Part shown: positions 1 through 7,544 of the stretch, piece by piece
How the letters are laid out: each line of letters starts with the position of its first letter
Numbering within the stretch: the stretch's first letter is position 1
Assembly: GCF_013003985.1 (NCBI RefSeq)
Contig: NZ_CP053073.1
Span: 2,666,001-2,730,000 of the forward strand
Length of the DNA stretch: 64,000 nt
Direction of reading: 5' to 3'
DNA from: Usitatibacter palustris
Lineage (GTDB): Bacteria > Pseudomonadota > Gammaproteobacteria > Burkholderiales > Usitatibacteraceae
Notes under the pieces: model-generated
Database searches by the model: none
The model's input: the letters and a program-made list of their open reading frames with translations, nothing else
Told to the model about the DNA's origin: nothing
Made by a program: the position numbers and the translations under genes

Positions 1-756
1 GTCGTCGAAGCCCGCGATGCCGTCGTACTGCCCGCGCATCACGATCGTGGGCACGGGGATCTTCTCCGGATCCACGACCGGCAGCTTCGAGCACATGTCG
101 ATGTAGGTTCCGTTGGGCATCGAGTCGTCGAGCGCGAGGATGGCGTCGGCGAACGCATCGACCACGCGCTTCTCGGCGCAATCGGGATGGTCGCGCTCGA
201 AGATCGAGTAGACGAACGCGCGATCGATCGGACGGCGCTTCGACGCGAGGAACTGCGGCAGCTTCTTGCGGCGCTGCTCGAGCGTGGGGCTGCCTTCGCC
301 CGTCCAGACGAACGCATCGAGCGCCAGGCGCGCGACGCGGTCCGGATGGCGCTGTGCGAAGAGCGCGGCGCGCAGCGCACCCGATGAAATGCCGTAGATC
401 GCGAACTGCGTGATGCCACGCTTGGCGCGGATGTAGTCCGTCGCCGCGGCGAGGTCGTCGGCGCCGTTGGCGATGTCGCAGGTGATGTCGCGCTTCTTGT
501 CGGAGCGGCCGTAGCCCTCCATGTCGACCGACCAGCACGTGAAGCCGCGCTCGGCGAACCAATCCATCACCGATGAATCGGGCCGCCCCGGAACCGTGAG
601 GTCGAAGGTGGGCTGCGAGGCCATCGACGAGCCGTGGACGAAAAGCACCGCGGGCTTGCCTTCGGGCGATCCCTCGTACTTTTCCCAGAGGAAGAGCCGC
701 ACGTCGCCCTTGTTGGTGAAATGTTCGTTGCCGGTGATCTTCTTCATCGTGTTCAT
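1..756 (-). CDS. alpha/beta hydrolase, C-terminus cut by window edge
   Basis: The first 252 codons of an alpha/beta-hydrolase-fold enzyme; the rest lies beyond position 1. An oxyanion-type FVHGSS segment sits at residues 39-44 and the nucleophile elbow GISSG at 122-126 puts the catalytic Ser at 124. No signal peptide is visible, so it is probably cytoplasmic. I chose the ATG at 756 because it overlaps the stop codon of the upstream TctC-like gene (ATGA), which implies translational coupling; an in-frame ATG at 747 is the alternative. The substrate cannot be told from the sequence. The pairing with a tricarboxylate-type receptor suggests a role in catabolism of an imported organic acid or ester (inference). 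Confidence 0.8.
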   Translation of the reverse strand, partial: MNTMKKITGNEHFTNKGDVRLFLWEKYEGSPEGKPAVLFVHGSSMASQPTFDLTVPGRPDSSVMDWFAERGFTCWSVDMEGYGRSDKKRDITCDIANGADDLAAATDYIRAKRGITQFAIYGISSGALRAALFAQRHPDRVARLALDAFVWTGEGSPTLEQRRKKLPQFLASKRRPIDRAFVYSIFERDHPDCAEKRVVDAFADAILALDDSMPNGTYIDMCSKLPVVDPEKIPVPTIVMRGQYDGIAGFDD

Positions 757-1715
757 TCCACCTTGGCGCCGGTCTCGCGAATGATCTTCGCCCAGCGGTC
801 GCGTTCCTCGCGGAAGTAGGCATCGAACGCCGCGGGCGTCCCGGCCAGGATTTCCAGCGAGTGATGATCCATATAGGTCTTCACCTCGGGGGTCGCGAGC
901 GAAGCGGTCAGCTCGCGCTGCAGGCGCTCGAGGATCGGCGCGGGCGTGCCCTTCGGCGCAAGCAGACCGAGCCACACGTACGCTTCGTAACCCTCGAGCC
1001 CCGCCTCCTTCAGCGTCGGCACGTCGGGCAGCGCGGGCGAGCGCTTCGCTCCGGTCACGGCGAGCGCGCGAAGCTTGCCGGCCTTGATGTGGCCGAGCAT
1101 TCCCGCGAGCCCCGGGAACGACACGGGCACGATGCCACCGAGGAGATCCGTCGTCGCCTGGCCGCTTCCCTTGTAGGGCACGTGCGTCATCTTCACGCCG
1201 GCCATCGTCGTGAACATCGCTGCGAACAGGTGTTGCCCGCTGCCGTTGCCCGAGGATGCGTAATGAATCAGCCCCGGATCCTTCTTCGCCGCGGCAATCA
1301 ATTCGGCCACCGACTTCGCCGGGAACGCAGGATGCACGACGAGCACCCCGGGCTCGCGCGCGATCAGGCCGATCGGCGCGAAATCATCGATGGGCTGGAA
1401 GTTGAGCTTGGAATAAAGGGTCGCGCTGATCGCGTTCGTCTGCGAGGCAAGCAGCAGCGTGTAGCCATCGGCCGGGGATTTCGCGACCGCCTCGCTGCCG
1501 ATCGTGGCACCCGCGCCCGGACGGTTCTCGACGATGACGCCCTGGTTCAGGCGCTTGGCGAGCTCGGAAGCCACCATGCGCGTCGGTCCATCGACCGCGC
1601 CGCCCGGCGAGAACGGCACGATGATCTTGATGGGACGCGAGGGATAGTCCTGCGCGAATGAAGTGGTGCACGCGGCGAGCGCGATGACCGCGGTGATACG
1701 CGAAACGAAACCCAC
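753..1715 (-). CDS. Bug/TctC-family tripartite tricarboxylate transporter substrate-binding protein
   Basis: A 320-aa periplasmic solute receptor of the Bug (TctC) family, which is strongly expanded in betaproteobacteria. It has an N-terminal signal peptide ending near TSFAQ, followed by the hallmark start of the mature protein, DYPSRPIKIIVPFSPGGAVD. The length is normal for the family. Such receptors bind small carboxylates, often aromatic or dicarboxylic acids, and either feed a TctAB permease or act as sensors. No tctA or tctB lies beside it, so it is an orphan receptor here. It is followed by the overlapping hydrolase gene (4-bp ATGA overlap). The ligand is unknown. Confidence 0.92.
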   Translation of the reverse strand: MGFVSRITAVIALAACTTSFAQDYPSRPIKIIVPFSPGGAVDGPTRMVASELAKRLNQGVIVENRPGAGATIGSEAVAKSPADGYTLLLASQTNAISATLYSKLNFQPIDDFAPIGLIAREPGVLVVHPAFPAKSVAELIAAAKKDPGLIHYASSGNGSGQHLFAAMFTTMAGVKMTHVPYKGSGQATTDLLGGIVPVSFPGLAGMLGHIKAGKLRALAVTGAKRSPALPDVPTLKEAGLEGYEAYVWLGLLAPKGTPAPILERLQRELTASLATPEVKTYMDHHSLEILAGTPAAFDAYFREERDRWAKIIRETGAKVE

Positions 1716-1748
1716 GAAGCGCCTCCCGGATCGAGCGAGGCGCCTACT

Positions 1749-2543
1749 TTAGTGGGATTTCGCGGTGTCGGCGAGGAGCTTCGCGAGGCCGATGGGGTCG
1801 ACGGGCTTCACCAGGTGATGGTCGATGCCCGCCGCGACCGAATTGCGCTTGTCTTCTTCCTGGTCCCACGCCGTCGTGGCGATCACGACCGCGCTGCGGC
1901 CCCAGTAACGCTCGCGCAGCTTGCGAGCGATCTCGAAGCCGTTCATGAACGGCAGGCCGATGTCGAGCAGCACGACGTCGGGGCGGAACTCCTGGCCGAT
2001 GGCGAGCGCGTCGGGGCCATTCGTGGCGATGCGCACTTCATTGCCGAGCGCTTCGAGAAGCTTCCCGAACGAGATCGCGGTGTCGGGATGGTCCTCGACG
2101 ATGAGGATGCGAAGCCCCGAACCGAGCACGCCCTTGGCGCTCTCGCTCAGGTCGCGAGGCTTGCCCGCCTCGAACTCGGTGGCGAGCCCCACGTTGCCGT
2201 ACACATGGCCCATGCGCTCTCCCGCTTCGGAGACGGTGACCTGCACCCAGGACGCCTCGTGGACGACGTCGAGCACGACGCGGCTGGCGGGAGGCGCCTT
2301 GCGGGCCGCGCCGAGGATCATGTCGGCAAACACGCGCGTGAGGCGCTCCGGGTCGGCGCGAACCACGATCGCGCGGTCCGGCAGCGACGCCTCGATGCGA
2401 TGCCCGAGGTTCTCGACTTCGGGCCGGGCCGAGTCGATCGCATCGCGGATCACGCTGACCAGTCCGACGAGCTCTTCGCCGGTGGATGCGAGGCCGCGAG
2501 CGGACTGGCCGAATTCGTGGTTGGTAGGGTTCTGTTTTTCCAT
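1749..2543 (-). CDS. response regulator with degenerate ATPase-like N-terminal domain
   Basis: 264 aa. Residues 145-260 are a receiver domain: acidic pocket E150/D151, phosphoacceptor D194 in VVLLDIGLP, Thr 223/224 and Lys 246 in the KP motif. Residues 20-115 resemble part of a histidine-kinase HATPase region (ADPERLTRVFADMILGAARKA, where a kinase would have an N box), but there is no His-containing dimerisation domain. It may be a remnant of a hybrid kinase. There is no output domain, so it probably signals by protein contact. The ATG at 2543 is preferred over an upstream in-frame start because it is preceded by a GCAGGT-like ribosome site and begins conserved-looking sequence. No partner kinase is adjacent. 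Confidence 0.8.
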   Translation of the reverse strand: MEKQNPTNHEFGQSARGLASTGEELVGLVSVIRDAIDSARPEVENLGHRIEASLPDRAIVVRADPERLTRVFADMILGAARKAPPASRVVLDVVHEASWVQVTVSEAGERMGHVYGNVGLATEFEAGKPRDLSESAKGVLGSGLRILIVEDHPDTAISFGKLLEALGNEVRIATNGPDALAIGQEFRPDVVLLDIGLPFMNGFEIARKLRERYWGRSAVVIATTAWDQEEDKRNSVAAGIDHHLVKPVDPIGLAKLLADTAKSH

Positions 2544-2568
2544 GGTCGTGGGGTACCTGCAATATTTA

Positions 2569-2596
2569 TTTCTACGGGCATGGTTGCAGCACTCAA
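2569..2596 (-). promoter_or_regulatory. weak candidate sigma-70 promoter for the response regulator
   Basis: On the minus strand a TTGAGT (-35-like, 2591-2596) and a TAGAAA (-10-like, 2569-2574) are separated by 16 bp and sit about 25-50 bp upstream of the ATG at 2543, in an AT-richer patch. Neither box is consensus, so this is only a candidate. Confidence 0.25.
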
Positions 2597-2657
2597 AGGG
2601 CGGTGATGCCAGCAGAGTCCTACAAGGGCAAACTTTCATCCGGTATCCTTCCCGGCG

Positions 2658-3329
2658 ATGCCTACCCGCCTACAACGGCGCTTCGCGCGCGCCGGGGACC
2701 TCGGACTTTCCCTTGGAGAGTTCCGCCGCCTGGCCGCCCTCGACACCCCCCAGAAGATCCAGAAATTCCTCAATGCCATCCCGATCAACTTCGAGATCGG
2801 CGGCGAAACCCTGCTTTCCGTCCGCGAGGTCCTGCAACAGAACCGCGCGCACTGCATCGAGGGGGCCTATGTCGCGGCCGCCGCCCTCTGGGTCCACGGC
2901 GAACCCCCTTATGTGATGCATCTCGATTGCGAGATCTCGGATTTCCCGCACGTCATCACGCTCTTCAAGCGGGGCGGATGCTGGGGCGCGCTCTCCAAGA
3001 CGAATGGCGCATACCTTCGCTATCGCGACCCGGTGTACCGGACGCTGCGCGAGCTCGCGATCTCGTATTTCCACGAGTACTTCAACAAGCGCGGGAAGAA
3101 GACGTTGCGAAGCTACTCTGGCGCGTTCGACCTGCGGCGCATCGATCCGCACCTGTGGGTGACCAACGGAAGCCAGTGCGTCGAGGCCCATGACCGGCTG
3201 CGCGACCTGCGCCACTACGACCTCATCTCGCGGCGCCAGGAAAAGCTCGTGGTTCGCCGCGACGCCTTCGAGATGAGCGCCTCGAAGATGCTGCAGTGGC
3301 CGCCGCCCCCGAAGGGCGGACGGCGCTAG
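2658..3329 (+). CDS. conserved hypothetical protein, possible transglutaminase-like fold
   Basis: 223 aa, cytoplasmic, no signal peptide or membrane span. I do not recognise a named family with certainty. The stretch NRAHCIEGAYVAAAAL (Cys66) followed by HLDCEISDFPHVI (His98) and a Trp/Gly-rich segment (GGCWGALSKTNG) has the order of a Cys-His transglutaminase/papain-like core, so a peptidase-like fold is possible; this is inference. The C-terminus ends in PPPPKGGRR. It is divergent from the response regulator and its stop lies 7 bp from the stop of the convergent small membrane protein gene. Confidence 0.7.
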   Translation: MPTRLQRRFARAGDLGLSLGEFRRLAALDTPQKIQKFLNAIPINFEIGGETLLSVREVLQQNRAHCIEGAYVAAAALWVHGEPPYVMHLDCEISDFPHVITLFKRGGCWGALSKTNGAYLRYRDPVYRTLRELAISYFHEYFNKRGKKTLRSYSGAFDLRRIDPHLWVTNGSQCVEAHDRLRDLRHYDLISRRQEKLVVRRDAFEMSASKMLQWPPPPKGGRR

Positions 3330-3336
3330 CGAAGCG

Positions 3337-3513
3337 TTACGAAGCGGGCGGATCCTTCGAGCGGGTGGTGCTGGCCGCGGTGAAGATACCGATGCCGAGC
3401 ATGATCACGGCGCCGATGCCGATATACAGGTGCGGCACGCCGGCCGTGGCAGCAGCCCAGCTCAGGCCGACCACGAAGATGATGAAACCGAGTACGTAGA
3501 GAGCGAAAGACAT
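3337..3513 (-). CDS. small two-span membrane protein
   Basis: A 58-aa protein, MSFALYVLGFIIFVVGLSW... with two hydrophobic segments (about residues 3-19 and 28-46) and a short charged C-terminal tail ending SKDPPAS. The start at 3513 is preferred over a longer in-frame start at 3555 because a near-perfect GGAGG lies 5 bp upstream of it. It resembles the small inner-membrane proteins of unknown function common in betaproteobacteria. It converges on the preceding plus-strand gene with a 7-bp gap, so no separate terminator fits between them. Confidence 0.7.
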   Translation of the reverse strand: MSFALYVLGFIIFVVGLSWAAATAGVPHLYIGIGAVIMLGIGIFTAASTTRSKDPPAS

Positions 3514-3585
3514 CACAGCCTCCGGGAGTTGTTGTTCCTCCCGCAAGGCTCGCACCCCGGTGCGGCGCGTGTAATCAGCGGAGTC

Positions 3586-4140
3586 CTACGGCCGGTCGAT
3601 ATCGAACAGGATGCCCGAGTCGTCGACGGGAATCGCCAGCACGTCGCTCGCGTGGCGCGAGAGGATCGAACGAGCGCCCTCGTCGCCTTGCAACGCGCAA
3701 AGCTCCTCGCCATACGCTGCGCTGAACCCCACGGGGTGGCCGCGCTCGCCGGCGTCGCGTGTCACGGGCACGACCAGCCGCGCACCGCCCTGCAGCGCCT
3801 GCGTGATCGCGCCGTAGGTCGCGAGCTCGATGCGCGGCATGTCGGCGAGCGCCACGATCCAGCCCGACGCGTCGCGCGTCGCGCCGACGCCCGCGGCCAG
3901 GCTGGCACCCATGCCCTCGCGCGAACGCTCGCTCACGACCACTTCACAACCCGAGGCGCGAAGTTGCGCGGCGAGCTCATCGTCGCCCGCGCGCACGACC
4001 GCGAGCGCATTGCCCACGCCGGCGATCACCTTGCGCGCGGTGTAGGCGCCGAGCGCGAGACCGTCGGCGTAGGGATGGAGGAGCTTGGGGGAGCCGAAGC
4101 GCGTGGAAGCGCCGCCGGCGAGGAGGATGCCGCGGATCAA
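3586..4140 (-). CDS. mocA: MobA-like nucleotidyltransferase (molybdenum cofactor cytidylyl-/guanylyltransferase, MocA type)
   Basis: 184 aa with the NTP-transferase signature at the N-terminus: LLAGGASTRFGSPKLL, then ADMP (metal-binding Asp) near residue 98 and GHPVGFS near 133. MocA-type enzymes attach CMP to molybdopterin for xanthine-dehydrogenase-family enzymes. The start is a TTG at 4140 overlapping the stop of xdhC (TTGA), a good sign of coupled translation. The xdhC-mocA pairing and nearby Mo-hydroxylase subunits support a role in cofactor maturation of that enzyme class. Whether it uses CTP or GTP cannot be read from the sequence. Confidence 0.85.
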   Translation of the reverse strand: MIRGILLAGGASTRFGSPKLLHPYADGLALGAYTARKVIAGVGNALAVVRAGDDELAAQLRASGCEVVVSERSREGMGASLAAGVGATRDASGWIVALADMPRIELATYGAITQALQGGARLVVPVTRDAGERGHPVGFSAAYGEELCALQGDEGARSILSRHASDVLAIPVDDSGILFDIDRP

Positions 4141-5114
4141 GCGCGCTTGCGCCGCTCGTCGCGCTCCACTTTCTCCAGCACGATGTGGTTGCGCGCGGCC
4201 ACCAGGTCGGCCAGGATCGCGACCGCGATTTCAGGCGGCGTGCGTGAGCCGATCGACAAGCCGACAGGCCCGCGCAGCCGCGCGATCTGCGCCGCGGTGA
4301 GCTCGAAATCCGCGAGGCGCTTGCGCCGTTCCGCGCTGGTCTGCTTCGAGCCGACCGAGCCCACGTAGAACGCCTCGCTCTTCAGGGCTTCGAGCAACGC
4401 CATGTCGTCGAGCTTGGGATCGTGCGACACCGTGAGGACCACCGTGTGGCCATCGGGCTTGAAGGCGACGACGGCATCGTCGGGCATGCCGTCGACCCAC
4501 TGCGTGCCCGCGACACGCCAGGCGCTGCGATATTCCTCGCGCGGATCGCACACGGAAACCTTGAAGTCGAGCGTCTCGGCGACCTGCGCGAGATAGATCG
4601 CGATCTCCGAGGCGCCGATGATGAGCATCCGCCAGCGCGGGCCATGGACGCTCGTGAACCGCTCGGGCGTGCGCTCGCATTCCTGCGCCGGTTGCGCGGG
4701 CGCGAAGCTCCACGCGCCGGTTGCGAGGTCCACGCTGCGCCCGATGATGCGGCCGCTCGCGATGTGATCGAGCAGCGCGCGCAAATCATCCGAAGGCACT
4801 TCCGGCTCGATGATCACTTCGAGCTGCCCGCCGCAGGGCAATCCGAATCGGCGCGCTTCCTCGCTCGTGATCCCGTAGGACTCGAACAGGGGCTTCCTGC
4901 CCGTGAACGAATCGCGCCGTGAAATGAGGTCGTCCTCGATGCAGCCGCCGGAGACGGATCCAACGAGGATGCCGTCGTCGCGAACCGCGAGCAGCGATCC
5001 GGGCGGCCGCGGGCTCGCGCCGAAAGTCTGCGCGACCGTCACCAGCCAGACGCGGTGACCGCCCGCCTTCCACTCCAGGGCGCGCTCGAGGACGTCGAGA
5101 TCGAGGCTTTGCAT
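4137..5114 (-). CDS. xdhC: XdhC-family molybdenum hydroxylase maturation factor
   Basis: 325 aa. The N-terminal XdhC/CoxI domain contains TVAQTFGASPRPPGSLLAV and GSVSGGCIE near residues 27-60, and the C-terminal half is a Rossmann-like XdhC_C domain (IIGASEIAIYLAQVA near 165; VGSVGSK near 258). The family binds the molybdenum cofactor and promotes its sulfuration and insertion into xanthine dehydrogenase-type enzymes. It overlaps mocA by 4 bp and lies 90 bp downstream of an orphan [2Fe-2S] subunit; that gap holds a pair of REP hairpins. No clear Shine-Dalgarno is seen before the ATG. Confidence 0.9.
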   Translation of the reverse strand: MQSLDLDVLERALEWKAGGHRVWLVTVAQTFGASPRPPGSLLAVRDDGILVGSVSGGCIEDDLISRRDSFTGRKPLFESYGITSEEARRFGLPCGGQLEVIIEPEVPSDDLRALLDHIASGRIIGRSVDLATGAWSFAPAQPAQECERTPERFTSVHGPRWRMLIIGASEIAIYLAQVAETLDFKVSVCDPREEYRSAWRVAGTQWVDGMPDDAVVAFKPDGHTVVLTVSHDPKLDDMALLEALKSEAFYVGSVGSKQTSAERRKRLADFELTAAQIARLRGPVGLSIGSRTPPEIAVAILADLVAARNHIVLEKVERDERRKRA

Positions 5115-5129
5115 CCAGAAAGTATATGA

Positions 5130-5201
5130 CCAATGGGGACAGACCCCATTGGAGGTCTGTCATACAGGTTACAACTCACCAATGGGGTCTGTCCCCATTG
5201 G
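5130..5201. repeat. inverted pair of REP-type hairpins (CCAATGGGG core)
   Basis: Two 23-bp hairpins, 5130-5152 and 5179-5201. Each has a perfect 9-bp stem (CCAATGGGG / CCCCATTGG) and a 5-nt loop, ACAGA in the first and TCTGT in the second, so the second is the reverse complement of the first. The spacer is 26 bp. This is the same GGGGACAGACCCC motif seen at 13366, 19383 and 40932, a BIME-like arrangement of REP sequences. It lies between the stop of the [2Fe-2S] gene and the start of xdhC and could attenuate or stabilise the transcript. Confidence 0.9.
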
Positions 5202-5204
5202 TGG

Positions 5205-5678
5205 TCAGGCGGCGATTCCCATTCGTTTCGCGGCCTTGAAGATCGCGCGGCGCGCGCGCGGATAGGTGCCGCAGCGACACAGGTTCATGAACGAAGCGAT
5301 GTCGGCGTCCGTGGGCTTGGCCACGCGCCGCAGGAGCGCGACCGCCGCCATGATCTGCCCGGTCTGGCAGTAGCCGCACTGGGCGACGTCTTCCTCGATC
5401 CACGCCTGCTGGACGGGATGCAGCCGCGTGCCGGTGGCGAGGCCTTCGATCGTGACCACGGACTGGCCCGCGATCAACTTCATGGCCAGCGTGCAGGAGC
5501 GCACGGCCTCGCCCTCGATGTGGACCGTGCAGGCGCCGCACGACCCGGCGCCGCAGGCGTACTTGGTCCCCGTCAGGTAAAGGCCGTCACGCAGGTACCA
5601 AAGCAGTGGCTGTTCCGGATCTCCCTCGAATTCACGCGGCTTTCCGTTGACGGTCAGCGTGATCTTGCGCACGGCCAT
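5205..5678 (-). CDS. [2Fe-2S] subunit of a molybdenum hydroxylase (CoxS/IorA type), orphan
   Basis: 157 aa. The N-terminal plant-ferredoxin-type cluster motif is CGAGSCGAC then C (residues about 42-62), and the C-terminal [2Fe-2S] domain has CGYCQTG and [16 protein letters not shown] replaces the more usual NICRCG. No Tat or Sec signal is present. Such subunits carry electrons from the Mo site of aldehyde/xanthine oxidases, but no large subunit is adjacent; the next one is IorB 1.9 kb upstream, which already has its own small subunit. It may serve a large subunit elsewhere. The xdhC and mocA genes follow in the same direction. Confidence 0.92.
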   Translation of the reverse strand: MAVRKITLTVNGKPREFEGDPEQPLLWYLRDGLYLTGTKYACGAGSCGACTVHIEGEAVRSCTLAMKLIAGQSVVTIEGLATGTRLHPVQQAWIEEDVAQCGYCQTGQIMAAVALLRRVAKPTDADIASFMNLCRCGTYPRARRAIFKAAKRMGIAA

Positions 5679-5812
5679 GTCCCCTCCTTGGTGGTCCCTG
5701 GTTGTACTGCCCCAGAGTCACCCTAGGACCGGGCGGGGATGCCCTCAACGGGCGTGCGACGAAATGCGGAAACCGGGGGACAGGATGCCCCGGGACCTTC
5801 GCGGACACGGGG

Positions 5813-5964
5813 CCATCGACAAAGGGTTGATCCCGACCCGGCCCCAACCTCTCCAGCAAACGCCGCCGATCTCGCTACCCAAACTTGCGCTCGAAATTCC
5901 TGGCGCACGGGCGATCCTGCAGCGAGCGGTGGGGGGCCTCTCGTGATCAACCCTTCGTCGTTGG
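5813..5964. repeat. 152-bp unit flanked by 20-bp inverted repeats
   Basis: Arms at 5813-5832 (CCATCGACAAAGGGTTGATC) and 5945-5964 pair at 18 of 20 positions around a 112-bp interior with no good reading frame. It may be a small mobile or structured RNA element. It does not match the other repeat families in this window. Confidence 0.65.
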
Positions 5965-6137
5965 CTCAGCGCCGGAACCATCGAGGTGTTTCCAACAGCG
6001 GGGCGGCGCTGATTGAATGTTGGGAGTGCGTGCCAGTCATGTCGGCGGTCATTCATCGACGAGGGCGGCACCAGCCACCGCCTGCCGCGTCAAATTATCT
6101 ACCGACGATCATCGCAGCCGTTGCGCCACAACCCACC

Positions 6138-6307
6138 CGCGACCTTCGACAGCGATGGGTGTGGGTCGAGAGGGGGTGTCACCTGTCGCTGCAGAACGGC
6201 GGTGCGCGAGGAATCTCGAGCGACATATGAAGTAGCGAGATCGATCCTCTTCCCGACGTAGCAAGGTCCCCCGGTTCGACCCACACCCATCGATGGCGGA
6301 GGTCGCG
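6138..6307. repeat. 170-bp unit flanked by 31-bp inverted repeats
   Basis: Arms at 6138-6168 and 6277-6307 are inverted copies with 3 mismatches in 31; the shared core is CGATGGGTGTGGGTCG. The 108-bp interior has no gene. The size and terminal inverted repeats resemble a MITE, but I see no clear target duplication. Confidence 0.7.
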
Positions 6308-6317
6308 GGGGGAAAAG

Positions 6318-6355
6318 CAGGTCCTTCGGGCTCCTGCGGAAGCCCTCAGGATGAC
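6318..6355 (-). repeat. GTCATCCTGAGG-type palindromic repeat, 3' of the lipoprotein hydrolase gene
   Basis: Read on the minus strand it begins GTCATCCTGAGGGC and ends GCCCGAAGGACCT, with a GGGCT...AGCCC stem between. It starts about 10 bp after the stop codon of the minus-strand gene ending at 6365. The same ends occur at 57100-57134, again directly after a stop codon. Sequences of this kind are dispersed in many bacterial genomes (general knowledge); a role as terminator or RNA stabiliser is possible. Confidence 0.7.
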
Positions 6356-6364
6356 AGCGGGGCC

Positions 6365-7228
6365 CTAGAGAGCGAACAGCTCCTTGAGCGCCTTGCGGTA
6401 GTCGTCGAAGGCGACCGAGGAGAGGTTGTGGTGGTTGCCACCTTCAACCTTGATGAAGCGCTTGGGGGACTTGGCGGCTTCGTAGAGTTTCTCGCCCATG
6501 TCCACCGGAACGATGCCGTCGTTGGTGCCGTGGGTGATGAGGATCGGCGCGCGGATGTCGCCGATCTTGGAGAGCGTGTCGAACTCCTGCGTGAGGATCA
6601 GGCCGACCGGGATGTAACTCCATGCAGACCGCGCGACCATCTCGCGGATCGAGGTGAACGTGGCTTCGAGCACGACGCCCGAGCAATCGTCGCTGCGCCG
6701 CGCGAGATCCGCAGCGATGGCCCCACCGAGCGAATGGCCGGCGACGTAGCGCTTGCGGTCGGGTGCGATCTTCGCGAGGTACTCCCAGGCCGCCTGGGCG
6801 TCCTCATAGGACAACTGTTCGGTCGGCGACACCGGCGAGCTCTTGCCGAAGCCCCGATAGTCGATCGCGAGCACGGAGAAGCCGAGCTTCCTCCAGCGTT
6901 CGACGCGCGTGATGCTGCCCGAGAGGTTCCAGCGCGCGCCATGCAGGTAGAGGAGGACGGGCGCTTTCGGCTGCTCGGACGGCGCCCACCAGGCGTGGAG
7001 CTTGTCGCCGTTCGCGCCGACGGGAATCCAGTGTTCGTCGATCGAGCGGGCGGCCGCCGCATCGTAGCCACGCCAGACATCGGCCGTGGGACGGAAGATG
7101 AGCTCGCCCTGCTTTTCCGACAGGTACGCGCAGCCGCCCGCCACGGCCACGAGGAAGGCCAGCCCCAACATGCGGAGGGCGGCCCGGGGCCGCCCTCCGC
7201 GAATCGTGTTGTCTGCTGCCGGCGTCAT
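6365..7228 (-). CDS. lipoprotein alpha/beta hydrolase (BEM46-like)
   Basis: 287 aa. A lipoprotein signal (hydrophobic LGLAFLVAVAGG, then lipobox Cys near residue 33) places it at the envelope. The hydrolase core has YLHGARWNLSG, the nucleophile elbow GHSLGG, a late Asp in HGTNDGIVP and a His in EGGNHHNL, so the triad is complete. It looks like the BEM46/YfhR group, whose substrates are mostly unknown. The ATG at 7228 gives a long 19-residue N-terminal extension; the ATG at 7171 would start directly at the signal sequence, and would leave a 29-bp perfect palindrome (7172-7200) immediately upstream. It is last in a minus-strand run starting with iorA. Confidence 0.85.
   Translation of the reverse strand: MTPAADNTIRGGRPRAALRMLGLAFLVAVAGGCAYLSEKQGELIFRPTADVWRGYDAAAARSIDEHWIPVGANGDKLHAWWAPSEQPKAPVLLYLHGARWNLSGSITRVERWRKLGFSVLAIDYRGFGKSSPVSPTEQLSYEDAQAAWEYLAKIAPDRKRYVAGHSLGGAIAADLARRSDDCSGVVLEATFTSIREMVARSAWSYIPVGLILTQEFDTLSKIGDIRAPILITHGTNDGIVPVDMGEKLYEAAKSPKRFIKVEGGNHHNLSSVAFDDYRKALKELFAL
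7172..7200. repeat. 29-bp perfect GC palindrome at the start of the lipoprotein hydrolase gene
   Basis: Two 14-bp arms (GCGGAGGGCGGCCC and its complement) around a single central base. It lies inside codons 10-19 if translation starts at 7228, or directly abuts the ATG at 7171 if that is the true start. There is no T-tract, so it is not a standard terminator. In mRNA it would form a very stable hairpin at the translation start. Confidence 0.8.
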
Positions 7229-7246
7229 ATCAGGTCTGTCGTTCCC

Positions 7247-7417
7247 TTACTTGTGCCACAGGAGCGGGACGTGCGGCCCGCGGTAGATCGCATCGGAATT
7301 GAACATCGTCCATACGGCGAGCGACACCACCGCCACCACCAACACCGCCTCGAACGCCGGATTGGCGAAAAGCCTGCGGACTCGCTGCCAGTTGCTGCCC
7401 GTGAATCTCGTCTGCAT
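7247..7417 (-). CDS. 56-aa single-span membrane protein
   Basis: Short protein MQTRFTGSNWQRVRRLF... with one transmembrane helix (about residues 22-38, EAVLVVAVVSLAVWTMF) and a C-terminus ending PHVPLLWHK. GGAGG lies 7 bp upstream of the ATG and the basic N-terminus suggests N-in topology. No named family is recognised. It sits between iorB and the lipoprotein hydrolase on the same strand (stop 18 bp before the hydrolase start), so it may be part of that transcript. The other open frame over the same bases lacks a ribosome site and protein-like composition. Confidence 0.7.
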   Translation of the reverse strand: MQTRFTGSNWQRVRRLFANPAFEAVLVVAVVSLAVWTMFNSDAIYRGPHVPLLWHK

Positions 7418-7544
7418 TGCCGTGCCTCCTACCGCTAGGACTACGGACCTCTTCCGTAGTTCTCACACGCAAGGCACATGCCATCACTTTGCCCGAATTC
7501 AAGCGTTGTCACTCACTGGAACAGACCGATCATGCACGCGGTTC

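Larger units (their letters stand above)
5679..6364. other. 686-bp gene-free region made of inverted repeats
   Basis: No convincing coding sequence on either strand: the open frames here lack family features and ribosome sites. The stretch contains an inverted-repeat unit at 5813-5964, a second at 6138-6307 and a palindromic GTCATCCTGAGG-type sequence at 6318-6355, each listed separately. The remaining bases (5679-5812 and 5965-6137) show nothing I can name. Confidence 0.7.

Noticed and set aside
5679..6364. Hidden gene in the 686-bp gap
   Set aside because: Open frames such as 5739-6230 are interrupted by the inverted repeats, lack ribosome sites and have no protein-like composition.
7230..7502. 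90-codon minus-strand frame MNSGKVMACALRVR...
   Set aside because: Gly/Arg-rich with no features; the 56-aa frame over the same bases has a ribosome site and a membrane helix.
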